Source: Chryseobacterium taeanense
GTDB taxonomy: Bacteria > Bacteroidota > Bacteroidia > Flavobacteriales > Weeksellaceae
Assembly (NCBI RefSeq): GCF_900099685.1
Contig: NZ_FNDW01000011.1
Location: 96,293-160,292, forward strand
Direction of reading: 5' to 3'
DNA length: 64,000 bases
Shown: positions 16,701 through 25,195 of the stretch, piece after piece
How the letters are laid out: each line of letters starts with the position of its first letter
How positions within the stretch are numbered: position 1 is the stretch's first letter
The notes under the pieces: generated by a model
Told to the model about the DNA's origin: nothing
Databases searched by the model: none
The model's input: the letters and a program-made list of their open reading frames with translations, nothing else
Position numbers and translations under genes: made by a program

Positions 16701-18893
16701 TTACAAACTCAAAATCACACCATTTTCTTTCAATTGCTGTATCGGTTTTGAAAACCAAAACAATTCAAAGTCTTCAAATTTTTCTTCGAAATTGGTCTTA
16801 AGTAATTGAAGAGTAGGTTTTTTCGGATTTTGAACAGGATATTCATTAAACATTTTCAATAACCATTCTGCATATGAAGGTTCAAGATCAATGCTTATAA
16901 TATTGGTTTTTAAGTGTATTGTAATTCTCTTATACGGGTATTCGTATTTCTTTTTTGTTTTTACGCGATTCTCAGCGATTACGTTTTTGGCTAAAAAAAT
17001 AATTTTTGAATTTCCTTTGAATGCAAAATCATTGTTTTCAAGCAAAGCATCATAAATATAATCAGGGTGAATGGTTGTTCTTGGAATTTTAAAATCAAAC
17101 CACTCCTGAAGGGGAAGTTCAAAATTGATTCCGTGCATATAATTAAATAAAGATTTTTTTAAACCAAAACTAAATTTTCCATGATCGATTCCTGTGCGGT
17201 CTGTAAAATCAACATCGTTGTTGGCAAAAAGAATTTCCTGTTTTATTGGTGTAACTCCGAATTCTTCAGGATTTAATCCGACAGGCGAATGAGCAGTCAT
17301 GGCAAACTGATGCCAAAATCCACTTTGTAAAATTCCCATTTCGAATAGTTGGCGAACCATTTCTAGGGAGTCTACAGTTTCCTGAACAGTTTGTGTCGGG
17401 TAGCCATACATCAGATAAGCATGAATCATGATCCCGGCTTCAGTGAAATTTCTGGTTACCTTCGCAACTTGTTCGACAGAAATTCCTTTGTCAATCAATT
17501 TCAGCAAACGGTCACTCGCCACTTCAAGTCCTCCTGAAACCGCAACACATCCGGAAAGTTTTAACAGGAAACATAAATCTCGGGTGAAGCTTTTCTCAAA
17601 ACGGATATTCGTCCACCATGTTACGACAAGATTTCTTCGCAAAATTTCCAAAGCAATTTCTCGCATTAAAGCGGGTGGGGCAGCTTCATCCACAAAATGA
17701 AATCCTGTTTCTCCGGTTGTACGGATCAATTCTTCCATTCGGTCAACTAAAATTTTTGCTGAAATAGGCTCGTAGATTTTTATGTAATCTAAAGAAATGT
17801 CACAGAAAGTACATTTTCCCCAGTAACATCCATGAGCCATCGTCAGTTTGTTCCATCTTCCGTCACTCCACAAACTGTGCATCGGATTGGCAATCTCAAT
17901 AACGGAAATGTATTTATCTAATTGTAAATCAGAATAATCGGGAGTTCCGATTTCTGACTGTTTATAATCATTTCTTGCGGAATTATTTTTATAAGTAACC
18001 GTGTCGTTTTCGATCAAAAAAGTTCTTTTGACTTCGACAGGCTCAGTCTCCTTGGAAATTATATTTTGATAGAGCAGTTCGATCGGAAGTTCTCCGTCAT
18101 CCAAAGTAATAAAATCAAAAAATTCAAAAACTCTTTTATCTTTTACTTCCCGCAATTCGGTATTTGGAAATCCGCCACCCATTGCAGTTTTGATCTGAGG
18201 AAAATTTTCTTTGATTAATTTTGCGCACCTAAATGCTGAATAAAGATTTCCGGGGAAAGGAACCGAAAAACAAACTAGTTTAGGTTGTATCAATTCTAAT
18301 TTTTCATGAAGGATTTTTAAAGTAAAATAATCAATAAATGTCTGATCTCCAGACAATTTTGAATATAATTCATCAAATGAATTAGCACTTTTGCCTAAAC
18401 GTTCGGCATATCTGCTGAAGCCGAAATCTGAATCAATATTTTCAATAATATAATCTGATAAATCTTCTAAATACAAGGTTGCCAAATGTTTAGCTTTATC
18501 TTGTAATCCCATATTTCCGAAAGCAAATTCCATATCATCAAGCTGGTTAAATCTTGAAGCTTCCGGAAGGAAATTCATTGAACAGATTTGTCTTGCCAGT
18601 GTAGGTGTCTTACCCTGCAAAAAAGAAATAACCTGATCAATCGTTTTTATATATTCATCTCTTAATGTATAAATCCGTTGTGAATTTTCTGAAACATTTT
18701 GAATATCAATCTGTTTATCAAAAATACTCTGAAGTCCGGTTCTGGAAAATAACTCTAAGATTACTTCAATTCCCAAATCTACCTGATAGCTTGAAATATT
18801 TTTTGTATTTAAAAATCCTTTAATATAGGCTGTGGCGGGATATGGAGTATTAAGCTGCGTAAAAGGCGGAGTGATAAGAAGAAGATCTTTCAA
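16701..18893 (-). CDS. B12-binding-domain radical SAM protein
   Basis: This 730-aa protein has an N-terminal cobalamin-binding-like Rossmann region (LLLITPPFTQLNTPYPATAYIKGFL, later CFSVPFPGNLYSAFRCAKLI). The radical SAM domain follows, with Cys356, Cys361 and Cys364 in HGCYWGKCTFC. The spacing is CX4CX2C rather than the canonical CX3CX2C. The GGLEVASDRLL and MIHAYLMYGYP segments are typical of the TIM barrel. The product is unknown; methylation of an unactivated carbon is one option for this class. The start is a TTG at 18893, 13 bases after a TAACTTTG -7 box. Confidence 0.82.
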   Translation of the reverse strand: MKDLLLITPPFTQLNTPYPATAYIKGFLNTKNISSYQVDLGIEVILELFSRTGLQSIFDKQIDIQNVSENSQRIYTLRDEYIKTIDQVISFLQGKTPTLARQICSMNFLPEASRFNQLDDMEFAFGNMGLQDKAKHLATLYLEDLSDYIIENIDSDFGFSRYAERLGKSANSFDELYSKLSGDQTFIDYFTLKILHEKLELIQPKLVCFSVPFPGNLYSAFRCAKLIKENFPQIKTAMGGGFPNTELREVKDKRVFEFFDFITLDDGELPIELLYQNIISKETEPVEVKRTFLIENDTVTYKNNSARNDYKQSEIGTPDYSDLQLDKYISVIEIANPMHSLWSDGRWNKLTMAHGCYWGKCTFCDISLDYIKIYEPISAKILVDRMEELIRTTGETGFHFVDEAAPPALMREIALEILRRNLVVTWWTNIRFEKSFTRDLCFLLKLSGCVAVSGGLEVASDRLLKLIDKGISVEQVAKVTRNFTEAGIMIHAYLMYGYPTQTVQETVDSLEMVRQLFEMGILQSGFWHQFAMTAHSPVGLNPEEFGVTPIKQEILFANNDVDFTDRTGIDHGKFSFGLKKSLFNYMHGINFELPLQEWFDFKIPRTTIHPDYIYDALLENNDFAFKGNSKIIFLAKNVIAENRVKTKKKYEYPYKRITIHLKTNIISIDLEPSYAEWLLKMFNEYPVQNPKKPTLQLLKTNFEEKFEDFELFWFSKPIQQLKENGVILSL

Positions 18894-18906
18894 TAGAAAA
18901 TTTTTG

Positions 18907-18914
18907 CAAAGTTA
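18907..18914 (-). promoter_or_regulatory. -7 box of the radical SAM gene
   Basis: TAACTTTG on the minus strand matches TAnnTTTG and lies 13 bases before the TTG start codon. The -33 element is only TTC-like. Confidence 0.6.
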
Positions 18915-18973
18915 TATAATCTTTATGACTTGAAGAATTCTGAAATCGAGGTTTTCTTTATATTATTTCAAAA

Positions 18974-18998
18974 AAAACCACTGATAATTCAGTGGTTT
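18974..18998 (-). terminator. terminator after the CapB-like gene
   Basis: AAAACCACTGA, loop ATTA and its complement form an 11-bp stem with a long U-run on the minus strand, just after the acyltransferase gene ends. Confidence 0.9.
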
Positions 18999-19013
18999 TA
19001 AATATTGTATTTA

Positions 19014-20288
19014 TTAAATTTCTTTAAAGCTTAAACCCTGTTCAGCTAATAATTTTTGTTCCTGATCTTTATAATATCCACCAACGAGTTTATCATGAAT
19101 AGCTTCAAAAGCAGCAAGTGTTTCATTAATTTCAGAGTCAGTGTGCGATGCTGTCGGAATTAATCTTAGTAGAATCATTCCTTTAGGTATTACAGGATAA
19201 ACCACTACAGATGTGAAGATTCCATAGTTTTCTCTCAAGTCTTTCACTAAGAGTGTTGCTTCTACCGGAGTTCCCTGCATCATCACCGGAGTAACACAAG
19301 TGTTGGTATCACCGATATTGAATCCTCTTTCTTTCAAACCGTTTTGGAGTTTGTTTGTATTTTCCCAAAGTTTAGCTTTGATTTCAGGTCTGGTTCTCAA
19401 TAATTCCAATCTTTTTAATCCTCCGATTACCATTGGCATAGTTAGAGATTTTGCAAAAATCTGAGATCTCAAGTTAAATTTCAGGTATCTGATAATTTCT
19501 TTATCACCGGCAATGAATGCTCCGAATCCCGCCATTGATTTTGCAAAAGTAGAGAAATAAACATCAATCTGATCTTGGCAGCCTTGCTCCTCACCAGCTC
19601 CGGCTCCTGTTTTTCCAAGAGTTCCAAACCCGTGTGCATCATCTACCAGAAGTCTGAATTTATATTTTGATTTTAATTCACAGATTTCTTTTAACTTTCC
19701 TTGTTGTCCTCTCATCCCAAAAACTCCTTCTGTAATCACAAGAATACCTCCTCCGGTTTCTTCAGCTACTTTCGTTGCTCTTTCTAGATTCTTTTCAAGG
19801 CTTGCGATATCATTGTGTCTATAGGTAAATCTTTTTCCTGAGTGAAGTCTTACTCCGTCAACGATACAAGCATGAGAATCAACGTCATAAACGATAACAT
19901 CATTTCTTCCTACCAATGCATCGATGGTAGAAACCATTCCCTGGTAACCAAAATTTAATAAATATGCGGATTCTTTTTGTACAAAATCTGCCAGTTCTCT
20001 TTCTAATTGAAGATGCTGCTGGGTCTCCCCGGACATTGCTCTTGCACCCATCGGATAGAACATTCCGAATTCTGCAGCTGCTTTTGCGTCAGCTTCCAAC
20101 ACTTCCGGATGGTTACACATTCCCAGATAATCATTAGCACTCCAGAAAATAACTTCTCTTCCCTGAAACTGCATTCTGGGTCCGATTGGTCCTTCTAATC
20201 TTGGGAAAATAAAATACCCTTCACCATAATCTGCAAATTGTCCAAGAGGTCCTGGATTTTGTTTTATTCTGTCAAAAATATCCAACAT
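19014..20288 (-). CDS. alpha-oxoamine synthase, probable cysteate fatty-acyltransferase (CapB/SulA type)
   Basis: This 424-aa fold-type I PLP enzyme of the serine palmitoyltransferase/KBL/BioF family joins an amino acid to an acyl thioester with loss of CO2. It has ANDYLGMCNHP (51-61), stacking His139 in DSHAC, LLVDDAHGFGTLG (213-225) and Schiff-base Lys250 in FSTFAKSMAG. Its N-terminal GPLGQF and EGYFIFPRLEG resemble flavobacterial homologues. The family alone would allow serine palmitoyltransferase. The adjacent cysteine-synthase-like gene instead points to cysteate as substrate, giving 3-ketocapnine for sulfonolipids, as shown in Flavobacterium johnsoniae. It is separated from that gene by a terminator-like hairpin. 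Confidence 0.82.
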   Translation of the reverse strand: MLDIFDRIKQNPGPLGQFADYGEGYFIFPRLEGPIGPRMQFQGREVIFWSANDYLGMCNHPEVLEADAKAAAEFGMFYPMGARAMSGETQQHLQLERELADFVQKESAYLLNFGYQGMVSTIDALVGRNDVIVYDVDSHACIVDGVRLHSGKRFTYRHNDIASLEKNLERATKVAEETGGGILVITEGVFGMRGQQGKLKEICELKSKYKFRLLVDDAHGFGTLGKTGAGAGEEQGCQDQIDVYFSTFAKSMAGFGAFIAGDKEIIRYLKFNLRSQIFAKSLTMPMVIGGLKRLELLRTRPEIKAKLWENTNKLQNGLKERGFNIGDTNTCVTPVMMQGTPVEATLLVKDLRENYGIFTSVVVYPVIPKGMILLRLIPTASHTDSEINETLAAFEAIHDKLVGGYYKDQEQKLLAEQGLSFKEI

Positions 20289-20311
20289 TTTATTACTATT
20301 TTTAATTAAAA

Positions 20312-20337
20312 AAGCCTTTTATAATTACAAAAGGCTT
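20312..20337 (-). terminator. hairpin between the two sulfonolipid-type genes
   Basis: AAGCCTTTT and AAAAGGCTT form a 9-bp perfect stem, followed on the minus strand by a T-run. It would end or attenuate transcription of the upstream PLP gene before the acyltransferase gene. Confidence 0.85.
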
Positions 20338-20359
20338 GATTTGTATAAATTGTTTGTCT

Positions 20360-21397
20360 TTATTTTATGAATTCTGTTTTGAAAACTTCATCGTAATTGT
20401 GAACACAATTGTTGATGAATCCCTGTTCTTCCATCCATTTATCACTATAAACTTTTGTAATATATCGTGATCCGTGATCCGGATAAATAAGTACAACTAA
20501 GTCATTTTCATTAAATTGATGAGATTGTGCGTACTGAATTAAAGCTTGAGTAACCGCTCCGGTTGTATAGCCTCCCATGATTGCTTCTTTTAAAGCAATT
20601 TCACGCGTTCTATAGGCCGACATTTCATCATTAACTCTTACAAATTCATCCACTTTATCAAAAAGTAGAGCAGAAGGGATAAGATTTTTTCCCATTCCTT
20701 CAATCTGGTAAGGATGAACATCTTCTTTATGAATTTCTCCTGTTTCGTGGTAACTTTTAAGAATAGATCCGTCTGCATCTACACCTATAATTTTAATATC
20801 AGGTTTTTTTTCTTTTAAGAATTTTGCGGAACCTGATAATGTTCCACCAGTTCCTGTACACGCAAAAAGATGCGTAATTTTACCTTGTGTCTGTTCCCAG
20901 ATTTCAGGACCTGTGGTCTGATAATGGGCATCAACATTCAATTCGTTGAAATATTGATTGATGTATATAGAATTGGGTGTTTCTAAGGCAATTCTTTTCG
21001 CTACTTCATAATATGATCTTGGGTCATTCGCAGGTACATTCGCAGGGCAAATATAAACTGTAGCACCAAGAGCTTTAAGATAAGCGATTTTCTCTGGCTT
21101 TGTCTTATCACTTACTGCAAGGATACATTTATATCCTTTAATGATACAAACCATCGCGATCGAAAATCCTGTGTTTCCGGAAGTAGTTTCTACAACTACA
21201 GAGTCTTCTCTTAATAAACCTTTTTTCTCAGCGTTTTCTATAATGTGAAGTGCGATTCTGTCTTTAGTGGAATGTCCAGGATTATATGATTCTAACTTGG
21301 CATAAACGGTTGCAGGAATATCTTTCGTCACAGTGTTAAGCTTCACCATAGGAGTATTTCCTATTAGGCCAAGTATATTATCGTAAACATTACTCAT
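20360..21397 (-). CDS. cysteine-synthase-like PLP enzyme, possible cysteate synthase (CapA type)
   Basis: This 345-aa fold-type II PLP enzyme has Lys45 in NPGHSTKDRIAL, the phosphate/substrate loop TTSGNTG (71-77), a GTGGT loop near 185 and HYQTTGPEIW. The family makes cysteine or cystathionine, or in some lineages cysteate from phosphoserine and sulfite. It lies directly upstream of the acyltransferase gene in the same direction, which suggests it supplies cysteate for capnine synthesis. Plain cysteine synthase or cystathionine beta-synthase activity remains possible, because I cannot read substrate specificity from the sequence. Confidence 0.8.
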   Translation of the reverse strand: MSNVYDNILGLIGNTPMVKLNTVTKDIPATVYAKLESYNPGHSTKDRIALHIIENAEKKGLLREDSVVVETTSGNTGFSIAMVCIIKGYKCILAVSDKTKPEKIAYLKALGATVYICPANVPANDPRSYYEVAKRIALETPNSIYINQYFNELNVDAHYQTTGPEIWEQTQGKITHLFACTGTGGTLSGSAKFLKEKKPDIKIIGVDADGSILKSYHETGEIHKEDVHPYQIEGMGKNLIPSALLFDKVDEFVRVNDEMSAYRTREIALKEAIMGGYTTGAVTQALIQYAQSHQFNENDLVVLIYPDHGSRYITKVYSDKWMEEQGFINNCVHNYDEVFKTEFIK

Positions 21398-21428
21398 TAT
21401 TTGTTATTTTTCAATAAAAATCTGTCGG

Positions 21429-21436
21429 CAAAAATA
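21429..21436 (-). promoter_or_regulatory. -7 box of the CapA-like gene
   Basis: TATTTTTG on the minus strand, 31 bases before the ATG; no clear TTG upstream. Confidence 0.5.
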
Positions 21437-21620
21437 CAAAAAAATAAATTTATTTCTAAACTTTTGTTTGGTTTTCTAACCTCTAAAATAGATAAAATTT
21501 TTTTTTCTATCATTATCCAAAGATGAAAGTTTTCAAAAAGTAAGCCAAAACCTTTAAATTTTGTTAAAAACAGCCTCAAATCATATAAAAGCCTTATTTT
21601 CGCGTAATTGATTTAATACT

Positions 21621-24600
21621 ATGAAAAATTGGGCTTTCAGGCAATGGAACACCGTTCTCGGATGGGTTATTTTCGCCATTACATTTATTACGTACTTGTC
21701 CACCATAGAACCGAATTTCAGTTTTTGGGATTGTGGCGAGTATATTTCTTCTGCAGTAAAACTTGAAGTAACGCACGCTCCTGGAGCGGCTTTATTCCAG
21801 ATTGTGGGTGCTGTGGCAGCCATTTTTGCTTTAGGAAAAGGCGAAAATTATTCTATCGTGATCAACGCGATGTCCGCATTGTTTAGTGCGTTTACGATCT
21901 TATTTTTGTTTTGGACGATTACGCATTTCGTAAGAAGACTTTTAAACAAAGATTTTGATGAAATTACAAAACATCAGGAAATTTCTATTCTTTTTGCAGG
22001 AATTGTGGGTGCTTTATGTTTCACTTTCTCAGATACATTCTGGTTTTCTGCAGTTGAAGGGGAGGTGTATTCCATGGCATCTATGTTTATCGCACTCTTA
22101 GTCTGGTTGATTACGAAATGGGAAAATGAGTATTTGGCAGTGGATAATGAAAGATGGATCATCTTAATTTTCTTTATTTTAGGACTTTCTGTAGGTGTTC
22201 ACATGATGTGTATGCTGGCGATTCCTGCGGTTTGCCTTGTATATTATGCAAGAAAATATACATTCACCTGGAAAAATTTTATATGGGCAAACGTGATTAC
22301 TTTAGTTATTCTGGCAGTCGTTTTTAAAGGGATTTTTCCATTTATCATGACGATGTTCGGAAAGCTTGAAATTTTCTTTGTGAACGGATTAGGACTTCCG
22401 TTTCATTCAGGGACAATTGCCGCATTTATCATAATGATTGCCATCTGCTATTTCCTAATTTCCTATACCAGAAAAATGAAGAGAAATGTGTATCAGACGA
22501 TTGCTTTATCAGTTGTTTTTATGATGATCGGGTTCTCTTGCTGGATGGTGATTCCTATCAGAGCAAACGCAAATCCGCCAATGAACCTTAATGATCCGGA
22601 CAACGCAATCGGAATGTTGGATTATTATAACAGAGAACAATATGGTGACTGGCCGACAATTTATGGTCAGAATTACACAGCTTATCTTGATGCTAACGGA
22701 ATTGAGAAAAATGAAGATGGAAGTTTTAAGACTGAAAAAACCGGTGAAATCTATGAAAAAGACGAAAAAACCGGTACTTACAGAAAGACAGGTGACCGTT
22801 TCAATTATGTATTCAATAAAGCGCACGTAGGCTTCATGCCGAGAATGTTTAATGAGGATAAGGATGTGATGTCCAATTATATTTCCATGTATGGTGCGCC
22901 TGATTTTACCTTTAACTATTCAAATGAAGATGTTGCGGACAGTCCTGAAGCTAAGCAGATCTTTGATGAACTAAGAAAAAAATATGAGAATGGTACGATT
23001 ACCGCTTCAGATTATTTAAAAGTACGACCTTACAATCTTCTGAATGTTCAGAGACCTTCTTTGGGACAGAATTTAGATTATTTCATCACTTTCCAGAACG
23101 GATATTATTTTGTAAGATACCTGATGTGGAACTTTGTAGGCCGACAGAATGATCTTGAAGGAAATATGGAAAGTACGAGAGGAAACTGGATTTCAGGGAT
23201 TCCTTTCATTGATAATGCACTTTGGGGAAATCAGGATAAGATGCCGGCTAAGTTTAAAAATGAAAGTACGGTAAAGTTCTTCTTTTTACCTTTGATTTTA
23301 GGACTTATTGGATTCTTTTTCCAGTTAAATAAAGATTTTGGACGATTCTACGCTATGCTTTCGATTTTTGTATTGATGAGCGTTGGAATTATTTTCTATA
23401 CAGGGGTAAAACCTTTTGAGCCAAGGGAAAGAGATTATGCAATGGTGGGTTCATTCTATGTTTTTGCGATATGGATCGGTCTGGGAGCAGGCGCTATTCT
23501 CTGGTTCTTACAATCTAAAATTAAATCAAACGTAGCAAATATTGTTGCAGGAGTGGTTTTATTGGGAGTACCTTTCATGATGGGATTCCAAAACTATAAT
23601 GTACATAACAGACACGACCGATATACAGCTTACGATTACGGATATTCTGTATTAAAATCATTGCCTAAGAACGATATTTTATTTGTATATGGTGATAATG
23701 ATACTTATCCGGTTTGGGCTATTCAGGAGACTGAACAATTGAGAGATGATGTAAAAGTGGTTAATTTTACTTTAGCATCTACTCCGTGGAATATCGATCA
23801 GATTAAAAGAAGAACTTATAATGCGGCACCGGTTCCGGGAGTATTAACGCATGATGACTACAGAGACGGGGTAAACGATCAGATCTATATGATGAAAAAG
23901 GCAGACTGGGAAGGCCTTTTCTCTATGCTGAAAGAACAGGGTGCACCTGAAACGGAATTTGCGGAATTCAGAAAATATCTTACTCAGGATTCAATGACAA
24001 TGAAACAGGCAATAAGTTTCCTTAAATATTCATCTCCTGCGAAAAATGAGCTTCTCAAAATGTATTTCGGTGAAGAAAAATATGAGAAATACAATATTCT
24101 TCCGGTAAATAAATTCATTTTGCCTGTGAATAAAGAAAATGCAGTAAAATCAGGAATCATTAACGCGGCTGATCTTCCGAATGCCGTAAATCAGATTATG
24201 ATTACTTACAAGGCAAATACATTGTATAAGAACAATTTAATTATGCTTGACATCCTGGCAAACTTTGATTGGAAAAAGCCAATCAGCTTTTCTTCAGGAG
24301 GAATTTATGACAGTGAAAATATTTTCTATCTTGATGAATATCTTCAGTTTGACGGATTCAGCTATCGACTGATTCCAATCCACACACCACAGACACCTGA
24401 CGGTGAAATGGGAAGAGTAGATCCTAATTCTCTATATAATGTGGTTAAAAATTTCAGATGGGGTAACTTTAAAAACCTGAATAATCATTTTGACGAAACG
24501 GCAACTTCAAACATTATGAGCTACAGAGCTTCAGCAAGCAGAGCAGCAGCAGCTTTAGCAACAATGGGACAAAAAGGAAAAGCATTGGAACTTCTTGATC

Positions 24601-25106
24601 TTGCATCCAAAGAAATTCCTGCAGAAAAATACAATGATCCTCGTTCATTAAGTTCAATGGTTTACGGATACATCGTATCAGGACAGGAAGCTAAAGGATT
24701 AAAGCTTGCAGACGTTCTGAAAAAAGGAATCTTTGATGAGTACGATTATTATATGAGCCTAAGCAAATCAGATCAAAGCTATCTGAGAAGACAGATCAGA
24801 ACAAAACCAATGGAATATTCCTTAGTAGTTTCAGCTGTCACAGATGGTTATACAACAATCGGAAGGAAAGACAAAGCTTATGATTACCTTGTTAAATCCA
24901 TTGAGCCAATCGATAAGAAATTCAATACATTCATTGAAAATCTAAAAGAAATGGGCAAGGAAAAAGCAATGAATGAATCTGAGCAGGTACAGAAGATCAC
25001 GCCTTTCTACCAATATTTATTTGATGTGATGGAACCTTTTGATTCTACTTACTCTAAAGAAAAAGAGGCACAGATTACCAATTCGATTATTAAAGCAACG
25101 CAATAA
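21621..25106 (+). CDS. DUF2723 (GT117 family) multi-pass membrane protein
   Basis: This 1161-aa protein starts with about ten to twelve membrane helices carrying the GT-C-like acidic motif FWDCGEY (Asp37, Glu40) and THAPGAALF near residue 55. A large hydrophilic C-terminal part follows, with YGDNDTYPVWAIQE near 690 and helical repeats towards the end. DUF2723 is classed as glycosyltransferase family 117 in Bacteroidota, and members are thought to transfer sugar from a lipid carrier outside the membrane. The acceptor is unknown. A UUCG-loop terminator ends the transcript. Another GT-C type gene follows. Confidence 0.88.
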   Translation: MKNWAFRQWNTVLGWVIFAITFITYLSTIEPNFSFWDCGEYISSAVKLEVTHAPGAALFQIVGAVAAIFALGKGENYSIVINAMSALFSAFTILFLFWTITHFVRRLLNKDFDEITKHQEISILFAGIVGALCFTFSDTFWFSAVEGEVYSMASMFIALLVWLITKWENEYLAVDNERWIILIFFILGLSVGVHMMCMLAIPAVCLVYYARKYTFTWKNFIWANVITLVILAVVFKGIFPFIMTMFGKLEIFFVNGLGLPFHSGTIAAFIIMIAICYFLISYTRKMKRNVYQTIALSVVFMMIGFSCWMVIPIRANANPPMNLNDPDNAIGMLDYYNREQYGDWPTIYGQNYTAYLDANGIEKNEDGSFKTEKTGEIYEKDEKTGTYRKTGDRFNYVFNKAHVGFMPRMFNEDKDVMSNYISMYGAPDFTFNYSNEDVADSPEAKQIFDELRKKYENGTITASDYLKVRPYNLLNVQRPSLGQNLDYFITFQNGYYFVRYLMWNFVGRQNDLEGNMESTRGNWISGIPFIDNALWGNQDKMPAKFKNESTVKFFFLPLILGLIGFFFQLNKDFGRFYAMLSIFVLMSVGIIFYTGVKPFEPRERDYAMVGSFYVFAIWIGLGAGAILWFLQSKIKSNVANIVAGVVLLGVPFMMGFQNYNVHNRHDRYTAYDYGYSVLKSLPKNDILFVYGDNDTYPVWAIQETEQLRDDVKVVNFTLASTPWNIDQIKRRTYNAAPVPGVLTHDDYRDGVNDQIYMMKKADWEGLFSMLKEQGAPETEFAEFRKYLTQDSMTMKQAISFLKYSSPAKNELLKMYFGEEKYEKYNILPVNKFILPVNKENAVKSGIINAADLPNAVNQIMITYKANTLYKNNLIMLDILANFDWKKPISFSSGGIYDSENIFYLDEYLQFDGFSYRLIPIHTPQTPDGEMGRVDPNSLYNVVKNFRWGNFKNLNNHFDETATSNIMSYRASASRAAAALATMGQKGKALELLDLASKEIPAEKYNDPRSLSSMVYGYIVSGQEAKGLKLADVLKKGIFDEYDYYMSLSKSDQSYLRRQIRTKPMEYSLVVSAVTDGYTTIGRKDKAYDYLVKSIEPIDKKFNTFIENLKEMGKEKAMNESEQVQKITPFYQYLFDVMEPFDSTYSKEKEAQITNSIIKATQ

Positions 25107-25117
25107 TAACAAAACTT

Positions 25118-25141
25118 AAAACGGAACTTCGGTTCCGTTTT
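25118..25141 (+). terminator. UUCG-loop terminator after the GT117 gene
   Basis: A perfect 10-bp stem (AAAACGGAAC / GTTCCGTTTT) is closed by the stable TTCG tetraloop and followed by more T residues. Confidence 0.95.
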
Positions 25142-25148
25142 TTTTATG

Positions 25149-25177
25149 TTGGGATTGAAAAGTTTAAATTATATTTG
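25149..25177 (+). promoter_or_regulatory. promoter of the GT-C membrane protein gene
   Basis: TTG (25149-25151), 18 bases, TATATTTG (25170-25177). An in-frame TTG at 25175 lies within the -7 box, so translation must start later, at the ATG 25196. Confidence 0.82.
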
Positions 25178-25195
25178 CTAATTCAAAGAAGCACA

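Noticed and set aside
21397..21579. 60-codon minus-strand frame before the CapA-like gene
   Set aside because: It covers the promoter region of that gene, has low-complexity hydrophobic content and no family resemblance.
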